A stretch of 64,000 bases of DNA, taken from contig CAKKNE010000004.1 of assembly GCA_918797485.1 (NCBI GenBank), forward strand, positions 3,410,001 through 3,474,000, given 5' to 3'. This document shows positions 26,356-36,154 of this stretch, piece by piece. Made by a program: the position numbers and the translations under genes. The stretch comes from Pelagomonas calceolata. Its lineage: Eukaryota; Sar; Pelagophyceae; Pelagomonadales; Pelagomonadaceae. The number at the start of each line of letters is the position of its first letter. The first letter of the stretch is position 1. The notes under the pieces are model-generated. The model was not told where the DNA came from and did not search any database. It saw nothing but the letters and a program-made list of their open reading frames with translations.

Positions 26356-28634
26356 CTAGCTAATCGTACACGCGTTGGTGCTCGCGCGCCGCTTCTCGAG
26401 CCGTCGCTTCGTCTCGTCGATGGCGTCGATGAGGCGGCGCTTCTGGACGTCCGTCAGATCGACTGCGGCGTCGAAGTCGGACGCTTCGACGAAAGCCAGG
26501 TCACTCACCGACTGCGCCCCGAGGTCGCGCAGGATTCGCAAGGCGCCAACTGGCACGTCGAGATCTACTAAAAAACGTTCGAGCTCCTTCGCGTTCGCGT
26601 CTAATCGCGCCGCGGCGTCCTCCGTGGACTCGAGCAGGAGGTCCAGGATCGTGTAGCGCCGCCGCGCCTTCGAGTACGAACTTACCGCCTCCTCGGCCCG
26701 CGTCGCGCGAGCAACCAAGTGCCGTTTCGCTTCGAGGTGTTCCTCGATGGTCGCGTCGAGACGGTCCTGGAGCTGCGCTTGCCTGCGCGCGACAATTGGT
26801 CATCCGGGGCGGAAAGATAGATCTGGACGCGGGGATCTCACCACTTGCCTTCGGACTCGAGCATCGCGTTGGCGTCCGCGAGCGCCTCTTTCGTCGAGGC
26901 AGCGTCCTTGGCCAAGTTTGCGTAGGCCGCGCGGCTTCGACTCACGTCGGCCTCGAGAGCGCTGCATCGCGAGGTTAGGCGCTGAACGTCCGTCTGGGCC
27001 GATGCGACGGCCTTCCGACCTTCCTCGGCCGCGTCTCGCATGGCTATCTGCTCGCCCTCCAAAAACGCGACGCGTTCCCGCAACGAGGCGATCTCTTCGC
27101 CGGCCCTCTGCGCTTCGGCATCTCGTGTCCGATCGTGCCGCTCCATCAGCGCCCTACAGTTTTCCGCGGCCCAGCGAACCGCAGCCGTCGCCAAGAACCC
27201 GGCATCTCCCGGACCGCACGCTGTCTGGAGCGCCGCCGTCGCAGAGACGGCGTCCGCGGCCGCCTGTTCGGCGTCCGTGGCGTCGTCGAATGGCGTACAC
27301 GTTGTGTGCGCCTCTCCGCGCGTCGCGCGCAGGCGAGGGGCTAGCTTCTTTTCGACCGCCGCGGTGGCGCGTGAGAGGGCCGTCCGGCACCGATCGCGCC
27401 GCCGCCTCAAGTTTTCGGCGAAGTCGTGGTCGCAGCGGCGCCGCGCGTCTAGCAGCGGCCGGTCGCCAACGCTCGAGCGCAGCACCGCGTCGTTCGACGC
27501 CGCCGCCACGATCCCGTCGCAGGCTCGGCACCCCTCCAGACGCGCGGCCGCGAAGGCAGCTTCAGGGGCGTCGTCCGGTACGGCGAGTAACGCCGCTGCG
27601 TGGGCGGCGACGCCCGCGTCCACGGCTGCGTCGCACTCGGCCTTGACGACGGCCATCCAAGCCGAACTGACCACGGGCGTCGCTCCCGCATTAAATGCGT
27701 CGACATATGTCGCTGCGAGTGCCACAAAGGTCTTGCCGCGTAGAGCAGCGCCCCTGACTCTCTTCGGCCGCGGCCTTTCACTCAACAGTCGTCGCCGGAA
27801 GTCCGCCAAAGCAGCCGCAAAGGCCGGTCGCGGAGGTTTGTTCGTGTCGGCGCGGAGATCCGATTCGGCCTCGTAGGGGCGCGGCAGCGTCGCGCACCTC
27901 CGCCGCTCGAAGGCGAGCGCGATCGCGGCGCGATACTCGTCGCTCTCGCGTCTATTCGTACGACGAAGGCTACTCTCGAGGTACTCGTCGCTGTCGATTT
28001 CGTAGCCGTCCGCGTTGACGAGTTCCAGCGCGAAGTCCCTAAGCACCCACCAGAGGTCGGGCAGATGGTCGGAGTTGCCGCCTGCCTCGTCCGCCTCGAT
28101 CTTCCGCGCGAGGCGCGACACGAGTCCGAGACTTGCAATGGCTCCTTCGTCGAGAGAGCCCGGCGAGTTGTAGACCAAAGATGACGCTAGTAGTGCGGCC
28201 AGGGCGAACAATGTCTGGTCGTAGTTGGCGTCTACACCCAAGCCACCCAGCCCCTCGACGTCGATGAGCAGCAGGGCCGCCGGCGCGCCGCTTTCCGTCT
28301 CGATGTCGGCGGGCCGGCCCCAGACGTCTAGTCCCTTCGTCTGCCGCGACGTGCCGTGGCCTACGGTGAAGCCTCGACTACCCGCCGGGTCCCGCAGCCA
28401 GTTCAGCAGCGACGACTTGCCGGACCGGTGCGGACCGCACATGGCCACGACGCAGAGCTCCGCGTCGATCGCCGCGATCACGTCCGCGGTCTCGGGCACG
28501 AGCCGCAGCTTCCGCTCTCCTTCTTCGTCGACTACTTCGATGAGCGGCAGCGGTGCGTCCGGAAAATCTGTCGTTGCTTCCAATTCTGGCTCCACATCGG
28601 CTGCGTCGACGGCGTCCGCGTAGAGGTCTGCCAT
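26356..28634 (-). CDS. Guanylate-binding-protein/atlastin-like large GTPase (one intron)
   Basis: Exon 1 is 28634-26842 and exon 2 is 26782-26356, joined by a 59-nt GT-AG intron (GTGAGAT...CGCGCAG), giving 739 residues. The splice turns a stop after SEGKW into a continuous coiled coil (QAQLQDRLDATIEEHL). The GTPase domain has P-loop GPHRSGKS at 67-74, switch II DVEG at 125-128 and the RD-type G4 motif WWVLRDFALEL at 195-205, the hallmark of the GBP/atlastin group. A helical middle domain and long coiled coil follow, and the last 70 residues look like a SAM-type helical domain (VPVGALRILRDLGAQSVSDL). No transmembrane hairpin is visible, so it is closer to GBPs than atlastins. Such proteins self-assemble on membranes. 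Confidence 0.85.
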
Positions 28635-28775
28635 GGCTCACAGTCTCGTGCACGTGTGTGGTTGGGGCAGCATGGCCTGGAAATGGAGACTATTTTGCGA
28701 CAACCCCCTTCGTGCGTATGTGCCTGAGGCGGTTTGCGGGCAGCTTTTACACTCAAAAAAATCTGAAATTTGCTT

Positions 28776-28799
28776 GCTAGTGCGTTACAGGACGCTAGC
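28776..28799 (+). promoter_or_regulatory. CTAG palindromic promoter element, copy 6
   Basis: GCTAG, TGCGTTACAGGACG, CTAGC, within TTGCTAG...CTAGCA arms. Divergent pair: 142 bp from the GBP-like start and 85 bp from the AVL9 start. Confidence 0.7.
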
Positions 28800-28883
28800 A
28801 GCACTTTGCGACGGCTTGGTCTTTGGCTGATTTTAAATAGTTTGACGCCTTGGCTCTAGCAAAACCTGCGAAACGTTCGACCT

Positions 28884-31127
28884 TTGAAGCCCAGCGAACC
28901 CATGGCTGAAGAGGGCATGTCAGCGGAGGAGGCCGAACGACTGAAGAGGCTGCTGAGCGCCGAGGACGACGAAGAAGAACTCGACTATGCGGAGCCGGCG
29001 CCAGCGCCGGGTCCAGCGCCCGCAGCGCCGGAGCCGCCCGCGCCCGCGGCGCCGGCCGCGCCGGAGAGCCAGGTCGAGGCCGATGCCGCGCTCGCCCGTA
29101 AGCTGGCGACCGCGACGGAGGGCGACGAGGCGCTCGCGCGCGCCATCCAGGCGTCGCTCGCCGACGCGGCGCCGCCGGCACCGGCCGAGGACTCGGCCGC
29201 GGCGGGCGAGGCCGAGTGGGCGCGGCAGCTCGCGGCGCTAGAGGCCGAGAAGGCGGCGCCGCCGCCGCCAACGAAGCCTGCCACGCCGCCGCCGCCGCCG
29301 CCGGCGAACACGACCTGCTTCGTGGCCGTCGTGGGCTTCGACCACGCGCGCGGCAACGTGCTGGAATGGGCCTTCCCCGGCGCCGAGGCCGCGTGGAGCG
29401 AGAGCCTGCCGTTCGCGGCGCTGCCCGATGGTGCTCATCATGTTGCTGCGGGCAAGGGCGAGGTGTGTAGGTTCGCAGTAGTTCGAGAAGACAAGACGCG
29501 GCTCTACGGCTGCTCCTGCGTCATGCAGGCCGCGCCCGACGAATTAACAGGCAGAGCAAAAGCCCAGGCGACGCGGTCGCGCGTCCAGAAGGCCGTCTGC
29601 GTTTTACATACTTCGAGAGACGTGGCCTGGTCGGCGCGGCTCGGGTCGAGGATCGAGGCCTGCGCCGCGGCGCTGTTCGCCGGCGGCGACCTTGATGATC
29701 GCGGTTTGTTGCGCGACTTCCATTCGTCAGTAAGGGAGATGAAGGCAGGTGAGCCGGCGACGCACTTGTTCGATGCTTGTGCTCGTTTAGGCTTCGCCGG
29801 GGCGCTGCGGTGCGTGAAGGCCCTTGCTTTAGGCCACGCCCTAACTTTTGTGCACGCGAAGTCGGTCTGCGCCGCGCCGGACGCGGCTCTAGCTTTCGCG
29901 GACGTGTTGTATGCGTTCGACGAAGACAATGAGAGTGTAGATAGTGTCGCGGTCTTTGGAAGGGAGCTCTCCACGCAAATGAGAATCGAGCCCGCGGTGG
30001 CGTTGATGGATCTGGACCGCGTGGTTTCCGAAGGCGACGAGTTCCAGGTCGTCGCGGGCACGGCGAACGCTCATTTAGCGGAAGCGGGCCTCGGGCCGCG
30101 CCTCGCGCCGTGCGTCGTCGCGCGACTGGAAGCGGACGCGCCCAAGGCGTCGCGGGTGCGGGCCTTCGGGCCCTCGCAGTACGCGGCGGGCGCCGTCTGT
30201 AGATTGACGCCCGTCGAGGAGGCGCTGGCCGCGGAGTTGGATGAAAGGGCCGCGAAGGTCTTTCAACGGGGCGACGGCGAGGGTTTTAGGGATGACGACC
30301 AGTGGGCGAAGCACGCGCTGCGGGCGCATTTGCGGGATGTGTTGGATCGCCTCGCTGCCTGTCCACTGGTGCCGGGGCCCGAGGAGGGGGATGTGGTGGC
30401 GGATAGGGAATTTGCCGGCGACCTCGCGCGGCGCCACGGCGGGCCCTTCGTGGCGGCGTTCCTGGACACGGCGCCGGCGGTGCGCTTTTTAGCCCAACGG
30501 AACCCGGCGCTCGCCGACTGGCTGGCCGTGGCCGACGCGCCGACGCTCGCGCGGTCCTTCGACCCGTCGCTCGCGGACCGTATTGGGTTTGCGCGCTTGC
30601 ACGTGCGCGAGGCGACCAAGGACCTGACCGTCGACGACGCGCTGGCCAGCGGCCAGAAGGCCCTGACGAACGTCGCGGCTCAATTGACCAATGTTGGTGC
30701 AGGCCTCCAAGAGCGCTTCCCGCGCACGGCCGGGGCCTTCCGCGGCGGCGACGCCGGCGCGGCGGCGGCAGCAGGCGTCGGGCCCGACCTCGCCCCGGAC
30801 GGCGCCGCGGCCGCCGCGGCCTTCGCCCAGCCGACGCCCGCGGCTTCGCCGCCGCCGCCGCCGCCGTCCGGGAGCCCGAGCGCCGCGGGCCGCGTCGCCT
30901 CGCTGTGGCGGGATCGGCTCTCGGTGATCACCGAAAAGGCAACGTCGGCCGTCCAGGAGATCGCCGCCTCGGACCAGGTCAAGGGCGCGCGGACGCAGCT
31001 CGGCGACTTCTTCCGCCGGAGCTCCTCGACGGCCAGCGGGGGTTCGCCACGCACGCCTCCGTCGGGCGGCGAGGGCTCTTCGGCCGCGCCGGGCGGCGGC
31101 GGCGAGCGCAGCAGCGCCGAGGTGTGA
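28884..31127 (+). CDS. AVL9: AVL9-like late secretory pathway protein (DENN-type)
   Basis: A 747-residue protein. The AVL9 core starts near residue 148 with CFVAVVGFDHARGNVLEWAF and LPFAALPDGAH, followed by YGCSCVMQA and RSRVQKAVCVL, which match AVL9 homologues in order. AVL9 has a longin/DENN architecture and acts in exit from the Golgi. N-terminal residues 1-145 are acidic and Pro/Ala-rich with one UIM-like helix (DEALARAIQASLAD near 91), and the C-terminal 120 residues are low complexity. Met7 at 28902 (MAEEGMSAEE) is an alternative start with good context. The gene diverges from the GBP-like gene. Confidence 0.85.
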   Translation: MKPSEPMAEEGMSAEEAERLKRLLSAEDDEEELDYAEPAPAPGPAPAAPEPPAPAAPAAPESQVEADAALARKLATATEGDEALARAIQASLADAAPPAPAEDSAAAGEAEWARQLAALEAEKAAPPPPTKPATPPPPPPANTTCFVAVVGFDHARGNVLEWAFPGAEAAWSESLPFAALPDGAHHVAAGKGEVCRFAVVREDKTRLYGCSCVMQAAPDELTGRAKAQATRSRVQKAVCVLHTSRDVAWSARLGSRIEACAAALFAGGDLDDRGLLRDFHSSVREMKAGEPATHLFDACARLGFAGALRCVKALALGHALTFVHAKSVCAAPDAALAFADVLYAFDEDNESVDSVAVFGRELSTQMRIEPAVALMDLDRVVSEGDEFQVVAGTANAHLAEAGLGPRLAPCVVARLEADAPKASRVRAFGPSQYAAGAVCRLTPVEEALAAELDERAAKVFQRGDGEGFRDDDQWAKHALRAHLRDVLDRLAACPLVPGPEEGDVVADREFAGDLARRHGGPFVAAFLDTAPAVRFLAQRNPALADWLAVADAPTLARSFDPSLADRIGFARLHVREATKDLTVDDALASGQKALTNVAAQLTNVGAGLQERFPRTAGAFRGGDAGAAAAAGVGPDLAPDGAAAAAAFAQPTPAASPPPPPPSGSPSAAGRVASLWRDRLSVITEKATSAVQEIAASDQVKGARTQLGDFFRRSSSTASGGSPRTPPSGGEGSSAAPGGGGERSSAEV

Positions 31128-31280
31128 TGTAAACTTCTTGTTTTCCGATCGCGGCGTGGTCTGATCCGTGCGTTGCCTCCATGACCTTTCCGAAAGGTCA
31201 GAAAAGTCCGCCAGAGCCGCAAGGGCTTGCCTTGCCCAGATAGGGCTCCCGGAGAGAACCTGCGCGCAGGTATAAGTAAG

Positions 31281-31304
31281 GCTAGTACCTATCTGCGCGC
31301 TAGC
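31281..31304 (+). promoter_or_regulatory. CTAG palindromic promoter element, copy 7 (diverged core)
   Basis: GCTAG, TACCTATCTGCGCG, CTAGC: arms and spacing are kept, the TTAC core is not. It is 55 bp before the MFS gene ATG at 31359. Confidence 0.45.
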
Positions 31305-31358
31305 TAATAACGCAAAGGCGGCAGGCCCGGGCGCATAGCTCGAAAGACTCAAGCAGCC

Positions 31359-32654
31359 ATGCGTGAGGCACCGAGTCCAGCATTGAACACATCAGAGGAG
31401 GAGGACGCCGCAGCCCTGGAGCCAACAGAGGACGCCGCAGCACCACCAACAAAACGCGGCCGCCACCGTGTCCTCGCCTGCGCGACGCTCGCGTCAATCA
31501 TAAATGCCTTCATGTTCATGAACTTTTCGCCTATCGTCGAGCTCAGCCGGAGGCGCTTCCGCGCAACGGAAGGCCAGGTCTCGTGGCTCTACTCGGCGGC
31601 GCTGCTCGCCACGCTGCCCTGCTTCTTCGCCGGGGCGACGCGCATGTCCAACGCGGACACGCAGCGCGGCGCCATTCTCGCCATACATGGGTTGAACGCC
31701 GTCGCGGCGCTGCTGCGGCTCGCCGCCGTCGCCCGGGCGAGCTACGCCGCCGCCGTCGCCTCGTCGCTGGCGCTGGGCGCGGGCACGTCGCTCGTCGTCG
31801 CGTCTTACGCCGCCGTGCCGTTGTTGTGGCTGCCTCCACAGGAGCGCGCGGCCGGCGTCGCCTGGCTCGTGCAGGGCAATTATGCTGGGTGGGCCCTCGG
31901 GGCCGCGGCGACGCCGGCGGTCGTCGTCGACGGCCATTCGTTCGGGCGATTCATGTTCCTCCAGGCGCTTGCGTGCGTCGTGATGGTGCCGGTCGCGCAG
32001 CTCCTCCTGCCCGGGAGCGCGGCGACGCGGGAGCCGTTGCTCGAGGGGCCGCCGGTCGCGCGGGCAACGCTCGGGAAGACACTTACGGACCTGGCGCGGC
32101 GACCGCGCTGGTGCGTGGCGTGCGCCGCGTACGCGGTCGCGGCGGGCGTCGGCTTCGCCGTGCCCGCCGTCGTGGACGACATTCTTGGGGACGTCTGCGG
32201 CGCGGCGCCGCGGCGCGCGGCGCGCGTCGGTGTGGTTTTCATCTTGGCGGGCGTGGCCTGCGGCGCGTTACTCGGTCGGTGCCCGTGCGAGAAACGCCGG
32301 CGGCCGCTGCTCGTCGCGCTGCTCGCTCTCGGCGCCGTCGCGCTGGCCGCTCTTCACGTTGCGACGGCGCGGCCGCCGTGCCGGCCCCTCGACGCCTTCG
32401 GCGGCGCGGCTGTGGCGGGCGCGGCGACGATCGGTTTTGTTGGGCCCGCGCTGGCCGAAGCAGCAGCGAGCGCGGGCCCGGACTCGACGGTCATGGCGGG
32501 AGGTATCGTGGAGTGGTGGATCCAGGTCCTCGGCGCCGTCGTGACGCAGGCCGCGACGCGCCGGAACGGGTTCGCCGTCTGCGCGTGTGCGCAGGCCGTG
32601 GCTGCCGTGTTGCTGGCGGGGACGCTGCTTTGCCGACGGCCTCCTGAGGAGTAG
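31359..32654 (+). CDS. MFS transporter, FLVCR-like
   Basis: A 431-residue polytopic protein with about twelve hydrophobic segments. The first, LACATLASIINAFMFMNFSPI, followed by EGQVSWLYSAALLATLPCFF, resembles the FLVCR/MFSD7 branch of the major facilitator superfamily (NFSPI and W..S pattern). A hydrophilic central loop around residue 225 separates two six-helix bundles. The N-terminal 45 residues are acidic and cytosolic. FLVCR proteins carry choline, ethanolamine or heme in animals; the substrate here is unknown. Ala/Gly-rich helices reflect the GC bias. Confidence 0.7.
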   Translation: MREAPSPALNTSEEEDAAALEPTEDAAAPPTKRGRHRVLACATLASIINAFMFMNFSPIVELSRRRFRATEGQVSWLYSAALLATLPCFFAGATRMSNADTQRGAILAIHGLNAVAALLRLAAVARASYAAAVASSLALGAGTSLVVASYAAVPLLWLPPQERAAGVAWLVQGNYAGWALGAAATPAVVVDGHSFGRFMFLQALACVVMVPVAQLLLPGSAATREPLLEGPPVARATLGKTLTDLARRPRWCVACAAYAVAAGVGFAVPAVVDDILGDVCGAAPRRAARVGVVFILAGVACGALLGRCPCEKRRRPLLVALLALGAVALAALHVATARPPCRPLDAFGGAAVAGAATIGFVGPALAEAAASAGPDSTVMAGGIVEWWIQVLGAVVTQAATRRNGFAVCACAQAVAAVLLAGTLLCRRPPEE

Positions 32655-32988
32655 TGTTTTTTGTTGTCCCCCTACTTAAGTAGCTGTCGCGACTGACTCC
32701 GCAGTCCATTAAAACGGGTTTTACAGCTAATTTTGCAAATTTTGTGCTGAGCGTGCACGCGTAGGCTCGGCGCGCATATCGCGTGACTCTAGATCGCGCC
32801 GCACGACCGGTGATTGCAGGGGAGCGCGACATTACAAGCTCGTGGCCCCTCACCTCTGAATTGCACTGCAAGTACTATCATCCTCAGTGACGACTTCTAG
32901 CGGTCGCACCGGTCCTGCCTGCGTTGCATTTATTCCCAAACTACTTGCCCTAAGCAACAGGGGGACCTATGGTGTTTCAGTTGGCAGC
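32655..32988. other. Intergenic region, nothing specific seen
   Basis: 334 bp between the MFS gene and a small membrane protein gene. In-frame Met codons upstream to 32887 leave the exact start of the latter open. No CTAG palindrome found. Confidence 0.35.
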
Positions 32989-33548
32989 ATGAATTCTACG
33001 CTCAATTTTATCGATGGTCATCAAATTAGCTATGCGGTGGCCGGCGCCTGCGCGCTTTTCCTCTTCCTGCTCTTGCTCTTTGAGTTACTACGGACGCGCC
33101 TCTATTGGATTTACGAGCCTCGCGTCCATCGCGACGACTACAAGTCAAAGACGCCGCCCGCGCCAGACAGACGTTCTTCGTGGTCGTACTCCTCACGATC
33201 GTGCTGATCCCCGCCTGCGTCGCCTACTTGTACTTCTGCCGGAATCGGAAGGCAAAGGTCGAGCAGCAACGCGTAGAGCCTGCCCAAATTCGTCGAGCTC
33301 CCTCGCGCGAGGAGCTCGTCGTCGGCGGCGCCGCGCCTCCGCCGCGGCGAAGACAACGACGACAGATCCACGTGCTCAAACTTTGGCTCTACGCCCTCGC
33401 CTTGGTCTTGTTCTTCGGGGGTTGGCTGGCCTGGAAGAACGACTTGAACGGAACGTGGTGCTTCCGCCGCGACTCGCCGTTCTATTGGCTCCAGGGCCAC
33501 GCCGTCTGGCACGTGTTGACGATGGGCGCGCTGGGCTGCATCTACTAA
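32989..33548 (+). CDS. Small multi-pass membrane protein with very short intron
   Basis: Two frames each hold convincing membrane segments: AVAGACALFLFLLLLFELL (frame 1) and TFFVVVLLTIVLIPACVAYL (frame 3), then LWLYALALVLFFGGWLA and an ending GHAVWHVLTMGALGCIY. They join if a 47-nt GT-AG intron (33124-33170) is removed, giving 170 residues; a 23-nt GT-AG alternative (ending 33166) also restores frame. The H-xxWHxLT ending resembles the C-terminal membrane motif of ceramidase-like CREST proteins, but the protein is much shorter. Function unknown. A sequencing indel is an alternative to the intron. Confidence 0.5.
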
Positions 33549-33602
33549 TTCTTTCGATCAGAGAGACTCGTCGAGTAGCCACTCATAATTTAAAACATGT
33601 AC

Positions 33603-34430
33603 CTAGGAGGCGCCGCCGCCTCCCTTCACAGATGCGACGGCCGCGGCCTCGCGACCCGCTTCGAGCGCATCGTTCTCGCGCGGAAACAGGAGCTCGACGC
33701 TCGCCGGCGTACCGTCGTGGTTATGTAAGGTGAGGGTGCCTTCGGCGATTGCGATGCTCGCGCGCCCGCGCACGAGAAAGTCGAGGCCGATAATCGCCTC
33801 GAACTCGACGTTGGCCGGGAACCGCAGGACGTCGAACGCCGCCCGAAACGGCACACCGCCCACGATCATCTCGCAGTAGTGCACGCGGCCGCAGCCGTCC
33901 GTGGCCCCGCCGAAGCCGCCGACGCGCCGCGTAAACGAGTCGTCGACGAGCTCCCCAAGGCCGCAGCGGTCCGTAGCTTCGACGCCCAGCGCGCTGCGCT
34001 CCGCGCCCGTATCCAGGAGGGCCAAGACTCGGACAGAGTTGATCTCCAACGGCACGAGGCGTAGCGCCTGCGATCTGAGCATGCCGGCGATTAAGCCTTT
34101 CTGTAAGTTCGTCGGAACGTCCGCGGCCCAGTCATGCTGCCGGATGGCCGCCGCCCGGGCCTTGACGGCGGCGTCGTCGCGCGGCGCCGCTTGGGCCGCG
34201 AGCTTATTGCGCGCGCCGACGAGTTGCGTGCGGAACGCGGCGAGCGCCGGGGACGCGTCGCCTCCGCCTGCGGCAGTCATCTTCGAGTGCACAGTCGGCG
34301 CCGCCTCGCGGACCAGCTGCGCGAACGCGGCGGCGTCAAGGTCATCGCCGTTACCAGGTGACGTCTTGAACCGTTCGAAGACCGCGCGCAGCTCGTCGTG
34401 CTCCGCTTGGGTCGAGGCCGCGGCGCCCAT
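33603..34430 (-). CDS. DDI1-like aspartic protease (host retropepsin-fold) protein
   Basis: A 275-residue protein starting MGAAAS, which suggests N-myristoylation. The protease-like domain spans about 125-250, with the catalytic triplet DTG at 140-142 (LLDTGAERSALG) and a flap/second-strand region ending IIGLDFLVRG. This is the layout of DDI1/NRIP3-type eukaryotic proteases, which act as dimers. There is no ubiquitin-like or UBA domain, so it is not a full DDI1. Nothing around it suggests a transposon; the gene is single-exon and lies 1 bp from the next gene's stop. The N-terminal 110 residues are helical. Confidence 0.75.
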   Translation of the reverse strand: MGAAASTQAEHDELRAVFERFKTSPGNGDDLDAAAFAQLVREAAPTVHSKMTAAGGGDASPALAAFRTQLVGARNKLAAQAAPRDDAAVKARAAAIRQHDWAADVPTNLQKGLIAGMLRSQALRLVPLEINSVRVLALLDTGAERSALGVEATDRCGLGELVDDSFTRRVGGFGGATDGCGRVHYCEMIVGGVPFRAAFDVLRFPANVEFEAIIGLDFLVRGRASIAIAEGTLTLHNHDGTPASVELLFPRENDALEAGREAAAVASVKGGGGAS

Positions 34431-35090
34431 CTAGACGGCCGTGATGATATCAGTCGCCGCGAGCGGCACTCTCCGTCGACCACCGGCCCGCAGCGCGGCC
34501 GTCGACGCGCTGTGCGCGGCAGACGCGAGGGCCACGTCCGACACGAAGAATGCCGCGACGACCGTTCCCAGGTCGCCGGGCTCCAGAAACGCGAAGGCGC
34601 TCTGCAGCGCCGCGTTGCGCGTCCAGCGACTCGTCCACTTCTTGATGAGGCCGCTGTGCGGCGAGCCGACGACACCGCTATCTCGCAAGAGCAGCAGGTC
34701 CTCGCCGGCGAGCCAATCCACGACCTCGCGGAGCTCGTCGTAGCCGAGAAAGTCGAAGAGCGAGCGCGGTGCGGCAGTCGCGTCGTCGGCAGTCGCGCCG
34801 GCTTGTGTGGCTGCCCCTGTGGTCTCCTCTGGGAGAGTATCAGGTACTGCTGATGCGGGAGCGGCTGCCGCCTCTGTGCTGCTGCTGCGGGTGGTCTCCG
34901 TCGTGCCTTTCGTGGCCGCCCAGCGCAGGCGTGGGTGCGCCGTGCGCGTGGGAGCCACAGCGCCACTCACAGCGCGCTCAGCTAGGCGCGCCCACACAAC
35001 ACAGGCGAGGTCGGAGGCCGGCACCGCCTCTAACTGGCTCGAGAACGGACTCTTGTTTGGACTCATGCGTGGCTGTGATCCCATGTGCAC
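34431..35090 (-). CDS. F-box-like protein, uncertain
   Basis: A 219-residue frame ending directly before the ATG of the protease gene. Residues 112-136 (FDFLGYDELREVVDWLAGED) and 164-190 (FAFLEPGDLGTVVAAFFVSD) both look like F-box-type helices (L..L..D/EL..V). The first half is Ala/Thr-rich and low complexity, so the true start may be further downstream. It could form a unit with the protease gene because the two lie end to start with no gap. Function unknown. Confidence 0.45.
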   Translation of the reverse strand: MHMGSQPRMSPNKSPFSSQLEAVPASDLACVVWARLAERAVSGAVAPTRTAHPRLRWAATKGTTETTRSSSTEAAAAPASAVPDTLPEETTGAATQAGATADDATAAPRSLFDFLGYDELREVVDWLAGEDLLLLRDSGVVGSPHSGLIKKWTSRWTRNAALQSAFAFLEPGDLGTVVAAFFVSDVALASAAHSASTAALRAGGRRRVPLAATDIITAV

Positions 35091-35315
35091 GGGTTTTTGC
35101 GAGCGTTTGATGCGCTAAATTGGGGCAATAGCAGCGCACTTCGGCTAAATTCGACACGTTTTGAAGGATTCTGGACCTTTCACTGCGTGATAACTGCTCA
35201 CGAGATCGCCAAGACCCCGCACCACCTGTGGAGCCAAGCTGCTGGCAGTGCCTGTTTGCTGCCAGCTCGCGTTCGCTGCGAAAGGCTGCGCACGACAGAG
35301 GGCTGCCAAGCAGCC

Positions 35316-36119
35316 ATGGCCGGCTGGGACGACACGCCGCCGACAAAGACGGACAAGGACGCCCAGGCGTCGCACTTCGCGTTCAACCAGTTCAGCGCCG
35401 CCTTTGCCACGGACGCACCGATCAGCGCATCCAAATTTGGACGAGAGAAGCGGAGCTTCGACGATTGGAGCGCGCCGCCGGTCTACGCGCTGGACGAGCA
35501 CGCGAGCAACAAGCCTACGTTGTTCGTCGGCAACCTGAGCTGGACGATCACGTCCGAGGCGCTCTTCGCGCGGCTCGGGGGCATCGGCTCCGTCGTCGCC
35601 TGCGAGGTCAAGCGCAACGGCCGGGGCCAGTCCAAGGGCTTCGCGCTGGCGACGTTCCAGTCCGAGGAGGCGGCGCAGCGGGCCATCGCCGAGTTCCACG
35701 GCGCCGTCCTCGAGGGCCGGCGGCTCGTGGTCCGGCCGGACCAGAGCGAGGGCGACCGGCAGCGCGCGGCCCTCGGCCTTCCACGGCCGTCCGCGGTGGC
35801 GCCGTCGGCGCGCATCTTCGTGGGAAATGTACCCTTCGCGACGACGCAAGAGGAGTTCGCGCGCGTCTTCGAGGACGCGGGCGTGGGGGCGCGGCGCGCG
35901 GCGCTCGCCGTCGACGCGTCGGGCCAGTCGCGCGGCTACGGGCTCGTGCGCTTCAAGAACGCCGAGGCCGCGGAAAAGGCGCTGGCCGCGCTGGAGGGCC
36001 TCGAGATCGGCGGCCGGCCCGCGCGGTGCAAAGTTGACGAGCGGCCGGACGACGATGCCGCGCGCGCGGCCGCCGCGGCCGCGGCCGCCAAGGCGCGGCT
36101 CGACGGTAGTCCCTCGTGA
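35316..36119 (+). CDS. RNA-binding protein with two RRM domains
   Basis: A 267-residue protein. RRM1 at about 67-145 has RNP2 LFVGNLSW and RNP1 SKGFALATF; RRM2 at about 166-245 has RNP2 IFVGNVPF and RNP1 SRGYGLVRF. A short N-terminal FNQFSAAF stretch and an Ala-rich tail flank them. The tandem arrangement is like hnRNP- or plastid-RNP-type proteins, but no leader is seen. The first ATG with good context is at 35316; an open extension to 35085 looks non-coding. It diverges from the F-box-like gene. Confidence 0.8.
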   Translation: MAGWDDTPPTKTDKDAQASHFAFNQFSAAFATDAPISASKFGREKRSFDDWSAPPVYALDEHASNKPTLFVGNLSWTITSEALFARLGGIGSVVACEVKRNGRGQSKGFALATFQSEEAAQRAIAEFHGAVLEGRRLVVRPDQSEGDRQRAALGLPRPSAVAPSARIFVGNVPFATTQEEFARVFEDAGVGARRAALAVDASGQSRGYGLVRFKNAEAAEKALAALEGLEIGGRPARCKVDERPDDDAARAAAAAAAAKARLDGSPS

Positions 36120-36154
36120 GGCGGTTTTTTAATTTGTGATGTTGTGATTTTTAC

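Noticed and set aside
33603-34430. Retropepsin-fold protease considered as part of a retroelement
   Set aside because: No reverse transcriptase, integrase, capsid or terminal repeats nearby; length, N-terminus and motif context fit a DDI1-type host gene.
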